This document shows positions 1-10,173 of a stretch of 64,000 nt of DNA, piece by piece. Both the position numbers and the translations under genes were made by a program. Positions within the stretch are counted from its first letter, which is position 1; every line of letters begins with the position of its first letter. The notes under the pieces were generated by a model. The model ran no database searches and had not been told where the DNA came from. It saw only the letters and a list, made by a program, of their open reading frames with translations. Source of the stretch: Didymella arachidicola (taxonomy: Eukaryota; Ascomycota; Dothideomycetes; Pleosporales; Didymellaceae); assembly GCA_016630955.3 (NCBI GenBank), contig CM049986.1, positions 2,728,001-2,792,000 on the forward strand, given 5' to 3'.

Positions 1-1289
1 CGAGACAAAAGTGGGTATCGATCTGCGGCGGCTCTTGTGGAGAAGGGAATCAAGAGGAAACGTCCGAGCTATCGAAAGGCGGCTGTTAGGTTGATTGCTT
101 CGTTGCGCGGGTCCAGGACTGAAGCCTGGAGCGAACAGCTGTCTTCAAATCTGTCGAGGTAAGCCATGAGTGGGTCATAATCCGGAAATCACGCTGATGG
201 TAGTGCAGTCCGTTCTTCGAGGCCCTGCTGCGCTTGCCTAATGAGCTTCACGTTTTGATATTGAGTCAGCTGTGCATCTCTGATCTGCTGGCATTGCGGC
301 GAACATGTCGTATTTTGAACGTGCTTGTGGCAGGCTCTGCACCTTCACTCGGTCGATACTGGGTGAAGCATCGGATGGGTAACCTCCACCTGCGCTTGTA
401 TCCAACCGCAGGGCCACTGGAAGCGGACTTTCAGTATCTCCTGGGAATGCGGCGCCGGCATATTGCGTCCATTCGACTGAGCAGACAGCTTGCCAACTTC
501 CTGCTTGGCGATGTACAAGAGCAAGCCGATCCGCGTCGGCGTCACTTGTGGACATCCGTTTACCAGAAGATCATGCCGCTCGTCTTTGGCGTTGGCTACT
601 TCCTCGAAGAGCATCGAAGGGCTGTGCTGGACCGCGACTTGGGTCAAATTCGACCGCGATCACACATTGGATACGACATCTGTACAACAGGTCGCATAGC
701 AAACCATGACCTCAAGACCATCAAGAAGATGGATGCGCCACTGCGGCTGCAGTACTTCTACATGTACTGCTTCATCTTGCAGGTCCTGAGGCGCACATTG
801 CGTCCTGAAAATCACATACGGACGGTAGGCAGCTTTCTGAGGGGATGGTCAAACCACCCAGCTTGCTCAGAAGACATCGCTTTCTTTTTGATCTTGGGTG
901 GCATTGGACAGATTGCCAAGCTGCTTGCATGTCCGACATACACTGATCGAAGGAGGTACTTGCACGCGTACATCACACATTTGTCGCCGCACGCGAGCAA
1001 GTGCTGGAGAGCTCACTGGAAAGACATCGGCGTCATATCCCCTGCGCTACTGGACGACATTCCGTGTACCAGTATTGGCATCACGCAGCTCGACCAAATC
1101 TGGGAGCCAGGGATAGCAGAGATGATGAAGCCGGAGAGCAGGGTCTTCACTGCTGCAGAGAAATTGCGGTACGACGAGCTTCAGAGTTCGAAAAAGTACA
1201 TCAACGAGATAATGGGATATGACATACTGCGGGTGTCAGCTGCAGAGTGCGCAGACATTGACGAGGACGTGGAAGAGCGGAGACTGTAG
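1..1289 (+). CDS. F-box protein, 5' end cut by window edge
   Basis: The long exon (209-1289) encodes an N-terminal F-box-like segment (LPNELHVLILSQL, then LLALRRTCR) followed by about 300 residues without a domain I recognise. The F-box would bind Skp1 in an SCF ubiquitin ligase. In-frame upstream of the LPNEL segment there is no ATG before a TAG at 201-203, so another exon is needed. A GTAAGC donor at 159 and a CAG acceptor ending at 208 (50-bp intron) join in frame to an open stretch 1-158, giving a junction that reads SNL-S-PFFEALLRLPNEL. The gene therefore begins left of the window. The stop is at 1287-1289 and an AATAAA lies at 1321. The substrate is unknown. The F-box call is moderate; the first exon is inference from splice signals and phase. 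Confidence 0.6.
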
Positions 1290-3420
1290 AGGCTCGTATA
1301 CCGTAAATTGCAACCGAAACAATAAACTTATTTTTTGGGACCTACTTTGAGGCTTGGTCAGGCTTGAAATCTAGGCTCTTCATCAGCTATCGTGAGATTT
1401 GCTCTGTTGAGGTTTGTTGCCGCAGCTTTCTCTAGTTCGATCCTTTCGATGCCACCAAGTGCTATGCGTTACGTACATTTTTGGTTGCGTAGCGCGCTAC
1501 TTGCGGATGCTCATCAAGCTCAGCGGCAACTAGAGGTTGGCGCTCCATAAAAGATGGTCGGTGGGTTCGTTGCGCAAGTAGGGGTCCACATAGAAGCTTG
1601 TGTGGCCTTAGTGGGCTGTTGTTGTTCCTGACCTTCCTACACGAGCTCGTTACGGTCTTGTTCTGTTCTGGATCTCTGCGGTACGGGCAAATCTGATTTC
1701 CATGTTCCATGCACGACTATCCCAATTGGGGCTTCACGATATTTGTTAGGTCACGTTGTTGCAGCACGGTGAGTGCTGGCAGTCGACCTTCCCAATCGCT
1801 CACCGACGGCCACCGTACTCGGCTGTTCTGATAAAGGGAAGCAGAGACCATGCGGTTGTAAACAGCATCTTCCTGATAGGTTGCTGGCAGAGCGCAGACC
1901 CTGCAGTAGTTGTTACCCACCGCAACCAAAGAATCACCGGGCAGACAAACCGACGGCGAACATCGTGGATTTGCGTGGCTGAGGACCCACATCGTGGTAG
2001 AAGCTCGAGCAACTTCTTCTAGAAAACTGTCACATGTATGGAAGGTTAGGCCTCGTACAGCAATTGGCCGCCTCCTGCACCGGGGCGAAGCCTGTGCGCC
2101 AATGGAGACGAGATCGGGGATTGCCGTTGCGCAAAACAGAAACGCAACCAGGTCAAAGGCCAACTGAGGCCCACTGCATCCCACTTTGCAGCGGAGCACA
2201 GCACGAAGCCGTGCACATGCAAATGGAAGGATCTGAGGGCGGCATGACGAGCGGTGCATTCAGCCAAGACGCATTATGCACCGGTGCGTGTGAAGCCGCC
2301 AGGGGCAGCCTTTGTTCAAATTGCGCGGCAGCTGTTTGGGAGAAAGATATTCCAGGAATGACGTGAAAGCGTTGCACATCCAGGGGCAGTGGGCAGCAGT
2401 GGGCGTTGCCAATTCCTCCGCTGCGAGCACACAACGCAGATCGTGTGACCAAGATGGCAGTTGCAAGCCCCCAGATCGGAAAGAGAGCAGATGGGCATTC
2501 CGCTGGGCGGCTGGGCCTGTGAATGCAGCGTTGGCTGACTTGGGTCGGATCGATGCAGCAGCAGATCCCGGTGCATCATCATTGGCTAGCGGGCTCTGCG
2601 CAGACGAGGTTGCAGTACCGTCGAGGCGCCAGGCTGCTGGGAGCACGGATTGGGCCCAGTGCGTTCCCCGGACGCAGATGTAACACGAGACGAGAGGTTA
2701 TCTACGCAATTCGGAATGCAGTGTAGTCGACGTGCAGCGTCGAGGCTACGCAGGCAGGGCAGTGTGTGACAGCGCGTGTGCGGCGGTGCGCTCCTCACAT
2801 GTCGAGCACTGCGCCCTCTGCGAAGCTTCTCGACGCTGGGTGCAGCCAATCGAGGCCACGCCATTCACCGCAAGAACGACCCCAGCCTAGCGCTGGTGGG
2901 TACGCATCCGCGGAGCTCGGGACTCTCACGATGAGCGTGGTTGACGCCTCCGCGTCGCCGTAATTACTAGTTGCTATCGTTCATTCGGGGGGGCTAAAGC
3001 CTGCCGTCTCGCTCGGTGCATGCGCGCTACTCTCTTCAGACGCTCTCGTCGGCATCGTCGCCCGCACCGCTCGCATCTGGCGTAGTCTTGCCGCGCTGCA
3101 GCAGTCTGCTTCCAAGCGGTGGCGCCTTTATTAATCCCTTCGAGCCCGGCGCAACGTTTGCAACCACACCCAAGACATATCTACCCCAGCCGGCGCCACA
3201 TACATACAGCGTCTGTCACCACGCGACGTCGCCACTTCGCTGTCCTGCTGAAACCTGTGGAGCGCTTCCTCGCAGCTTCTGCCACTCACAGCAGCAGCAC
3301 CACCTCCGCCTGCGCATCACACCCTCTGCCGTGCATCCTCTGTCAGCTGAGCCGCAACCTGACCCACCCTCTCGCATACCCGCACACCATGAGGGCGTAG
3401 AGATCAGAGCACCGGAGAAC
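1290..3420. other. Intergenic region plus LST7 leader; no supported gene
   Basis: An AATAAA at 1321-1326 suits the 3' end of the upstream F-box gene. Several short ORFs exist on both strands (for example 1717-2259 minus), but none shows family resemblance or coherent composition. The last 400 bases (about 3000-3420) are C/T-rich and stay open in the LST7 frame; I read them as the 5' leader. Confidence 0.5.
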
Positions 3421-4692
3421 ATGGATTTCACCATCTCGCTAGCACACTTCTGCGAGGTCCACGGTCCGACCTCCATCATCTGCACACAGGCCTCGACTGC
3501 GCCATGCGGCTCCTGTAACCCCTGCGTGACGCCGCCGACGGACGAGCCACACGCGGCCTACGCCAGCTACGGACTCTATGACCAGCCCTCGTCCTCACTG
3601 AAGCTGGGCCGCACGCCCAAGCTGTCGCCGTTCGAGACGCCGCCCACGAGTCCTCGATCGCCTTCACATAACCCCTACTTCCCCAGTCTCTACTCGTCTG
3701 ATAGCAGCTTCGGCGGGCGGAGACCCAGCAGCACCTTCGACTCGGACTCGGACTCGTGCGAGAACTGCCAAATGGTAGTGCCCAAGAAGTTCTGCGACAA
3801 GCTCCCCAATGGTGCGCCAGGAAGCCCTTCCAAGGACGGGCGAGGAAGGAACGGCAGCCCCGTCCTACGCAGTTCCCAGAACTTCCCCGTTCGCGGACCG
3901 TACCTCGGAGACGATGCCAGCAGCACCCACTCGTCTGAGATGTCAGATACCGAGCAATCCAAGTCCTTCGAGAGCAACGCCAGCTCATACCCCAACTCTA
4001 TCCCTCCCTCGCCGTCGGTCACATCCAGGAACATGCACACACACACCCTGACCTACATCTCCACTAACCAGCCGCAATCACCAACGACCTACTCGTCTCT
4101 GAAGCGTACCTGCATGCGCACGCTTTCCACTGAGGTCTTACCACGCGGCAACTCGTCCGGAGCCATCATGTTTGGAGATCCCGTTGCCGGATATACCATT
4201 GCTTACATCTTCCGCATCCAGGACTCTAGGGCCCGAGGATCTATCAAGCACTACGCGCTGATCGCAATGGTTGGACGCGACTGCCGCAAGGCCACCAAAG
4301 CTATGGTCAAGGTCACCGAGGTCTTCCAGGGTATCGCAAATCGAATTACTGTCTTAGCAGAAAAGGTTGAGCGCGAATCCCGCCCTACCTCTGCCATTGC
4401 CGACACACCTCCACTGGGAACATCCGCGTCTTCCATGCCACCTATGTTCACCTCACCTCAGAGAGCTCGAGACATCTCATCTACAGCAAGCTCGCCCACG
4501 ACACGCAACATCACACCAGTATCATCATTCCTGTCCGCCAAGAGGATCGACCCTGATGGCTTCCCTCGCGTCTCCCGCGATGCTACACGGCCTAAGAGTT
4601 TGGCCGAGATTGTTGGCCTGGAGAACTTCTTTGTTGAGTTGCACCGCGACTTTTGCCAGCTGTTACACTTCCTCATCAAGCACTTCGCTTGA
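3421..4692 (+). CDS. LST7: Lst7 / folliculin-type protein
   Basis: A single-exon protein of 423 aa. The first residues (MDFTISLAHFCEVHGP, then TSIICTQ) match the folliculin N-terminal signature, in which a cytosolic protein starts with an HFCE-HGP motif. The Cys pairs CGSCNPC and CENC follow, then a Ser/Pro-rich linker. A second conserved block runs from about residue 220 (LKRTCMRTLSTE, then GDPVAGYTIAYIFRIQDSRARG and YALIAMVG, allowing for spacing). In yeast, Lst7 with Lst4 is the GTPase-activating complex for Gtr2 at the vacuole, feeding amino-acid signals to TORC1. The frame is open back to 3016, but I chose the ATG at 3421 because homology begins exactly there. No intron is needed. The Lst4 partner is not in the window. 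Confidence 0.85.
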   Translation: MDFTISLAHFCEVHGPTSIICTQASTAPCGSCNPCVTPPTDEPHAAYASYGLYDQPSSSLKLGRTPKLSPFETPPTSPRSPSHNPYFPSLYSSDSSFGGRRPSSTFDSDSDSCENCQMVVPKKFCDKLPNGAPGSPSKDGRGRNGSPVLRSSQNFPVRGPYLGDDASSTHSSEMSDTEQSKSFESNASSYPNSIPPSPSVTSRNMHTHTLTYISTNQPQSPTTYSSLKRTCMRTLSTEVLPRGNSSGAIMFGDPVAGYTIAYIFRIQDSRARGSIKHYALIAMVGRDCRKATKAMVKVTEVFQGIANRITVLAEKVERESRPTSAIADTPPLGTSASSMPPMFTSPQRARDISSTASSPTTRNITPVSSFLSAKRIDPDGFPRVSRDATRPKSLAEIVGLENFFVELHRDFCQLLHFLIKHFA

Positions 4693-5991
4693 GCGCTTCT
4701 CCTCATACGTTTGTCACATTCTCCCGTAAATGTTTGCTGTTTACCTGTTCTTGTCCCGCAATTTAGCGATTGTTTCTATTTGTGCGCTCCAGCATCGGCG
4801 TTGTTGCGAGCCTGTACATCCTGGTCTTCTAGCAAGCGGCCATTGTTTCCATGCCTGCGATTTGCTCAACGCAAACCAGGCTCGATACCCATCCGAGATA
4901 CCCCAGCCTGTTGTTCCAGCGTAATGTGCGGTGTACATACACGGCCATGAGGTCATTGTGTGGGTTATTATGATTTCACGGCTGTAGATGGCTCGATATT
5001 AAAATCGATCGCCAACGATATATTAGACGTCTTGGCACATGCTGCCTGTATAGTTGGTACGAGACAATGCAGAAAGTTTCAAGCAAGCCTCAGCACACCG
5101 CCATCGTCTCGAGGTTCCTTCCCTTTGTAATCTCGCCAGAGCTGCTCGTCGCTGCTTCTTCGGTGGACGCCTTGTCAAAACGCTTGTCGAACCATAACAG
5201 CGCGAACACAGAAAAAGTGCAGGTTAAGACCATGGTTAATCCTGACATTGACAGGTCCACAACCACCACGTTTCTCCACAACCAAATCCACAGTGAACCA
5301 TAACGGAGCCAAGAGAGGCACGATCATCGGACCCTGTTTTTGACGCGCATCGCTGAATCGACCGATATCGCTCAACTCGCATAACACGGGCCCGTTCGCA
5401 TCATACCTAATACGGAAACCATCATCGATCGATAAGCATAGCATGACGTCATAATCTCAGAACTTCACCTGCACGTCACGGCTGCTGGAGGCAAGCGATG
5501 TGAGAGCATGATGGCAAGCAACCACCAAGGCTCCATGGCTTCTAACTTTTGACCTACGCAGATGCTCACTCGCACAATTCAACTCCCCAACAGCCACAAC
5601 GATGCAGCCAAAGCTTGGTAGCCCCTTGACCTTCTCCGGCGTTGGCTGCACCAGAGCCAAGTTACAAGTGCCCGAAAGCCAAGTTTTTGGTTGCCAGTGA
5701 CGACGCTGACGCCTGTTTCTCTACGATAGGGCTGAACGTGGATAGCTCCACCTCATATGATACGACAGCTTGTCGCAGTGGCCTGAACGTGTGATGCCAT
5801 ACCTCTGGACTGTCCCCGGATATAACGGCTTCCATGTATGCTGTGTGGTTGAAATAGATGTGTCCCTTAGATATATAATAGCTATGACGACCCAGCCACG
5901 TTCTGGAATCTTACATACCACTGCACTATTATAGCTTATTACCACAAAGTTTGACCTTACTTATAGCACGTCAGTACTATCACAGCTCAGA
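4693..5991. other. Intergenic, no supported gene
   Basis: This holds the LST7 3' UTR and the upstream region of the next small gene. Only short ORFs of random character are visible on either strand. The DNA becomes AT-rich toward 5870-5960, as expected for a promoter. Confidence 0.45.
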
Positions 5992-6308
5992 ATGAACGCC
6001 AACGACAACACCAACGCTGCCGCCGGTCAGAAGGAAGACTACCTTGACAAGGGCATGTATTATCTTCAGTACTCACGGTACCAGCGCTGATAACAAGAAG
6101 GTCTTGACGCTGCCGAGAAGAAGTTCGGTGGTTCTATGGGACAGGACGCACAGAAGAACCGCGCCGTCAACGAGAAGATTGTAAGTTCTGCCAAACACAT
6201 TGGCTGCACAACGATCAAATTCTAACACAATTGTGACAGACAGATGGAGCCCGCAACATGTTCGAAAAAGCCACTGGCAAGAACGTCCCCGACAAGTTCT
6301 CCAACTAG
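5992..6308 (+). CDS. Small conserved fungal protein (69 aa), GC-AG intron
   Basis: Three exons: 5992-6052, 6101-6180 and 6240-6308, encoding 69 aa. The protein is hydrophilic with the stretches DYLDKGLDAAEKKFGG, NEKITDGARNMFEKATG and the C-terminus VPDKFSN. From memory this is a small, widespread, uncharacterised ascomycete family. Intron 1 begins GCATGT, not GT: the only join that keeps GLDAAEKKFGG in frame removes 6053-6100 with a GC donor, a CTGAT branch site and an AAG acceptor. Intron 2 (GTAAGT at 6181) ends at the first of two acceptors in GACAGACAG, at 6239. The second acceptor, at 6243, gives a different C-terminus (next entry). The function is unknown; composition suggests a soluble, possibly stress-related protein, which is inference. 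Confidence 0.75.
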
Positions 6309-6654
6309 ACGTCTCTCCCTGGACGTTGACTCGTCGACCAACCCACCTTCAACATGCTACGAAGACGCGCACCCAGCGCCTATCTCCCCTACATCGTCGT
6401 CACCGCGCTCATCGCGCACCTTTCCTCTCGTGAACAAGATGAAGCACGAGAACAGGGCTTCTATTGACTCGACGCACTCGGCTGCGAGCCACGACTCATG
6501 TGCGACTGCACATGAGCACAATGATGATGAGGAGAAGGATGGCATTCTGCACAAGATTGCGACGGGGATGCAGAAGGCGAGACCGTATGTTGAGAGGTTG
6601 AGTGGAACGTATGAGCCGATGCCTATGAAGGAGCCAGACCATGTTACGAAGTAA
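6244..6654 (+). CDS. Alternative long C-terminus or overlapping ORF
   Basis: A 136-codon reading frame starts precisely at the downstream acceptor of the previous gene's intron 2 (AG at 6242-6243) and is in phase with exon 2. Using that acceptor would replace the last 22 residues of the 69-aa protein and yield about 183 aa. The extra segment is Ser/Pro-rich (RRLSLDVDSSTNPPS, SPTSSSPRSS), then acidic (EHNDDEEKDGILHKIATG), and ends near PMKEPDHVTK. It reads like real fungal coding sequence past 6308, where the short form stops. Alternatives are an independent small gene (an internal ATG begins MKHENRAS) or chance. I do not recognise a family. Confidence 0.35.
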   Translation: MEPATCSKKPLARTSPTSSPTRRLSLDVDSSTNPPSTCYEDAHPAPISPTSSSPRSSRTFPLVNKMKHENRASIDSTHSAASHDSCATAHEHNDDEEKDGILHKIATGMQKARPYVERLSGTYEPMPMKEPDHVTK

Positions 6655-7011
6655 TGAAATGAATCATAAACATCTTATGCTGTGCCAAAACCTGATGTAT
6701 ATAATCCAAGTTGAGCTTACGAAATTCTGCATCGATGGGATTTATGATATGTATCGGCCGTGGCAAAACAGCTCCTGATGATTCACAGTTAATAATCTAT
6801 ATCAGTTCTGTATGGACCATGTACTAGATATATTATGAGAATAAGCCTGGGCATGCAAATGAAGGTCGTTGCAAAGCACGGTTCAGACAGAGTAGGCAAA
6901 TCAGTCCGGCTGGCTAAACAAGCCTTTTGCGTCAGCCCCGCCAAAATTTTGGATGCTCAAACCCCCGCGGTAAACATTTGTGCTGCGCTCTACAGCATTC
7001 ACCACGCAAGT
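6655..7011. other. Intergenic / TSR4 promoter
   Basis: An AT-rich spacer in which the TSR4 frame happens to stay open from 6835. I see no feature beyond 3' UTR and promoter. Confidence 0.4.
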
Positions 7012-8370
7012 ATGCCTCCGTACGAAAGTGAGTCCTCTGATGAGGGTGAAGACTATACCGAAACAAATGTCTTGCTCGGCTATGCCACCAAAGATGCCAC
7101 AGGCGACGCCATTTCTCACATCGGTGGCGCGCCAGTACGTTTGAGTTTCCCATGGAACGAGGGTCTACTGACACCCTTTCAGAACTGGATAGACGAGAAG
7201 ACAGCACCATCTGGTGCGCTTGCAAAGTGCAAAGTCTGTAATGGGCTCCTGAGCCTTCTGCTCGAACTCAACGGCGACCTGCCCGACCACTTCCCCGGCC
7301 ACGAGCGAAGACTATACATCTGGAGTTGCCGGCGCAAGGCGTGTAGGAGGAAGGAGGGCAGCGTGAGAAGCATTCGAGGAGTGCGCGTTGCAAAGGGCGC
7401 ATCTTCGAGAGCGAACGCAAAACCGGAGAAGAAGGAGGTCAAGCAAGAGGAAGAGAAGCCGCAACCGAAGATTGGCGAATCGCTCTTTGGGGTGAAGAGT
7501 GGCACAAGTTCCGCGGCACCTGCAAACCCATTCTCGAATCCATTCTCGTCAAACTCGAACAGTGGCGCACCGGCGAATCCATTTGCTTCGTCCAGCAGTG
7601 TCAATCCATTCGGCGCACCGGCTGCTGCACCGGCTGCACCTTCAATTGAAGTAACGTCTGAGGACAAGAAGGATGAGGTGTCCACGACTTTTTCCGAGAC
7701 CTTCGCCCAAAAAGCACGAATCTCTACCCCAGCAACAACCACACCACAGCCCGCACGACCGCACGAGCCCTGGCCCGCAGAGTCAGCGTTTCCCACGGCG
7801 TTCCCCAACTATTCGCTCGACGCGGAGTACGAGACGCTCGACGCTGAAGCACCCCAAGTACCACAGAACGTACGAATGATGGATATCGACGAAGGCGGCT
7901 CTAGCAGCGCGGGTAAAGAAGATAAGGAGATTTACGAGTCCGCGCACGATGCGACATTCCAGAAGTTCGCAGACCGCGTTGGCCAGAATCCGGAGCAGAT
8001 CCTGCGCTACGAGTTCAAGGGCAAGCCGCTGCTTTACAGCGATGCGGATGCTGTGGGTAAAGCGCTCGCACATCATTCTGAAAATGGATCCTCGAGCAAT
8101 GCCAAGGTTCAAACCACAGGGAAGGGTGGCGCTGGCATGCCCATATGCCAGAATTGCGGTGCTGAGAGAGTCTTCGAGGTCCAGCTCACGCCACATGCTA
8201 TCACTGAGCTTGAGGCTGAGGAGATGAGCATCGATGGTATGGAGTGGGGCACAATCATCATGGGAGTTTGCAGCAAGGACTGCAAGCCTAGCGAGGTCGA
8301 AGAGGGGCAGGTTGGTTATGTGGAGGAGTGGGCTGGTGTGCAATGGGAGGAGGTTGCGTCGAAGAAGTGA
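7012..8370 (+). CDS. TSR4: Tsr4 / PDCD2-family ribosome biogenesis chaperone
   Basis: Exons 7012-7134 and 7183-8370, 436 aa. The N-terminal part has the PDCD2 pattern: VLLGYATK, DAISHIGGAP-NWID, ALAKCKVCNGLLSLLLELNGDLP, FPGHERRLYIWSCRRKACRRK. A low-complexity linker carries NPF repeats (about residues 165-230). The C-terminal PDCD2_C domain includes ATFQKFADRVGQNPEQILRY, CQNCGAERVFEVQL and WGTIIMGVCSKDC. In yeast Tsr4 is the dedicated chaperone of nascent ribosomal protein uS5 (Rps2) and is needed for 20S pre-rRNA processing. The 48-bp intron (GTACGT at 7135, TTTCAG ending 7182) is a multiple of three without a stop. Removing it restores the family's GG-P-W-D spacing, which is why I splice it. 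The ATG at 7012 precedes the acidic start MPPYESESSDEGEDY. Confidence 0.9.
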   Translation: MPPYESESSDEGEDYTETNVLLGYATKDATGDAISHIGGAPVRLSFPWNEGLLTPFQNWIDEKTAPSGALAKCKVCNGLLSLLLELNGDLPDHFPGHERRLYIWSCRRKACRRKEGSVRSIRGVRVAKGASSRANAKPEKKEVKQEEEKPQPKIGESLFGVKSGTSSAAPANPFSNPFSSNSNSGAPANPFASSSSVNPFGAPAAAPAAPSIEVTSEDKKDEVSTTFSETFAQKARISTPATTTPQPARPHEPWPAESAFPTAFPNYSLDAEYETLDAEAPQVPQNVRMMDIDEGGSSSAGKEDKEIYESAHDATFQKFADRVGQNPEQILRYEFKGKPLLYSDADAVGKALAHHSENGSSSNAKVQTTGKGGAGMPICQNCGAERVFEVQLTPHAITELEAEEMSIDGMEWGTIIMGVCSKDCKPSEVEEGQVGYVEEWAGVQWEEVASKK

Positions 8371-9134
8371 ATACCTTGAATCAACAGTCTCACACCAGCT
8401 TCATTGCTCTGGCCATCAGCAATCCTGCACCGTCAACATCGACCTCCATCACAAACCTTCTATTAGCAGACTCGCTTTTTTGGTGCCATGTCATGCGCTA
8501 TTTATCACGGTCCGCCTGTGCTTGATTGTATCCCACTGCCTGCCAGCCAGAACAGGAAACCACCACCCCTACCCAAGTAACACTCACGAATTGAGCATAC
8601 ATCAACGGTGGCCATCTATCGAATGAATACGAAGTCTCCGTATGGGCCACAACAGGCAGAGAGGTCAACAGAACCTTGACAAGGACACGACGCCACGCCA
8701 CCGTCCCTTCCCAGTCCGTCCCCTTAGCCATCCCATAAACGGTGACTCTACTTCGCTCAAGGATTGTACCCTCTGTCAGTCAAAACCCATTTGACACTGT
8801 TCCTTAGAAAAGCTCTTCCAATATCCCACAGCGAGTCGCGAGCAGTCCATACATACAGCTTCCCCACGCCCAACACTTTGACGTAGATTGTTTCCTTTAT
8901 ACCGGTCAAACCGTCGTCCCTATGTCCCTTTTGAGCGCTTTAAGAGTCATCCTACTGCTCTTAGGGAGTCAACGGATAGGCACTGCAACACGCCATGATA
9001 TATGAGTCATTCGATACGGTCAGGCCTCCCATCTTGCATACGAGACACATATCTACACGAGACTGGATGTACCTGAGTAGTCCGTATGCTCACTGATCTA
9101 CCATCTCACGACAACATCACATCACCACTTATCC
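8371..9134. other. Intergenic, no supported gene
   Basis: A spacer between tandem plus-strand genes: TSR4 3' UTR and the upstream region of the F-box gene. The short ORFs here show no coding character. Confidence 0.45.
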
Positions 9135-10173
9135 ATGAGCGACTGCCCAAGACCACCACCCATCCTACGTCTTCCTAGCGAGCTGCACATCCACATCCTC
9201 TCCTTTCTGGGATCAGAAGTCCCAAAGTGTTGCCTCACCGGCTTCGCGCTCGAGCCATACAAGGCAAGACCTTCCTGGTACGACCGCGCCTTCCCAAAAA
9301 TCGATCACGATGCATTCAGCGACCACGATACCGAGACGGTCACCGTCGCGCATCCCGCCATCCTCTTACTGCGCTCCACCCATCCCTATTTCCACACCCT
9401 AATCCAGCCATCACAATCCCTCCTCCTGCAAATTCTCCGCCACCGCTCCACGCCCCGCCCAAAACTCGGTCCTCTCCGCGACGTCCTCGGCGCATGCTGC
9501 GTGTCTGCGTCTCCGCCCCAGCCACGAATTCGCAATCGACGCGCCCTCCACAACGTTGCAGAACACGCGCAACCACGCTCTCTGGACCCTGCAGCTGGGC
9601 GCAAGGTATCGCTTCTGCAGAGACTGTGGGTTTCGCGCTTATCCGCACCCGCACCCTGCGCTCCCGCCGCGACGGCAGCAACGCCACAGGGGTAATGCGC
9701 CGGTGGGGATGACGATCTACAGGCCGGGGACTAATGTGGTTTCTATTCGATGGTGCGATGAGGCGGGGCTGTGCTATGTGAGCTGGACGTGGTGTCTGGA
9801 CTGCGGGCTTCTGAAGACGGCGATTGGACTCGGTGATGCTGCTTGTTCGGTGTTCTGTCAGGAGTGCTGTGTGCGGCTTGAGTACGGGCTGGAGTTGTTC
9901 ACACAGCAGGGCGCAAGGATGTTGCGATATTTGCACAGAGGGTATGCGGGGATTGGGGAGGAGATTGCTGCTGAGACGCGAAGGCGCGAGGATAGGTTGA
10001 GCACGGGAGCTGCGTTTGTTGCGCAAGGGAGGAGTTTGCTGCTTAAGAACGTAGAGAAGCCTGTGGTTGACCAAGAGGACGATGAAGAAAATGGCTGCCT
10101 CGAAGATGCGGTGTGGAGGGCTTGGTTCGATCTCGAAGGGTTTCCGGCGGTAAATGTGACACCTTCTGGCTAG
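9135..10173 (+). CDS. F-box protein with Cys clusters; apparent +1 frameshift
   Basis: The N-terminus (ILRLPSELHIHILSFLG) is an F-box, expected to dock on Skp1. HPAILLLRSTHPYFHTLI follows, then GPLRDVLGACC. At 9501 the good frame moves by one base: before it reads VLGACC, after it CLRLRPSHEFAIDAP, then ALWTLQLGARYRFCRDCG, WTWCLDCG and CQECC. Both sides look like one protein of the fungal F-box type with Cys pairs. I found no GT-AG intron with the right phase that bridges the shift; the only in-phase donor, at 9278, would delete well-formed protein. If base 9501 is skipped the product is 345 aa. The frameshift may be a sequencing error, a disabled allele or a programmed event. The target is unknown. 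Confidence 0.65.

Noticed and set aside
1717..2259. A 180-codon minus-strand ORF in the first long spacer
   Set aside because: Cys/Arg-rich without any motif, and several other frames are equally open there; most likely chance.
3016..3420. N-terminal extension of LST7
   Set aside because: Open but His/Ser/Pro-rich and C/T-rich in DNA; family homology starts at the ATG at 3421.
7179..8343. Two long minus-strand ORFs across TSR4
   Set aside because: Antisense shadows; the plus strand holds the complete PDCD2-type protein.
9278..9407. A 130-bp intron that would fix the F-box frameshift
   Set aside because: The phases fit, but it would remove well-formed protein (AHPAILLLRSTHPYFHTLI) and lacks a convincing branch site.
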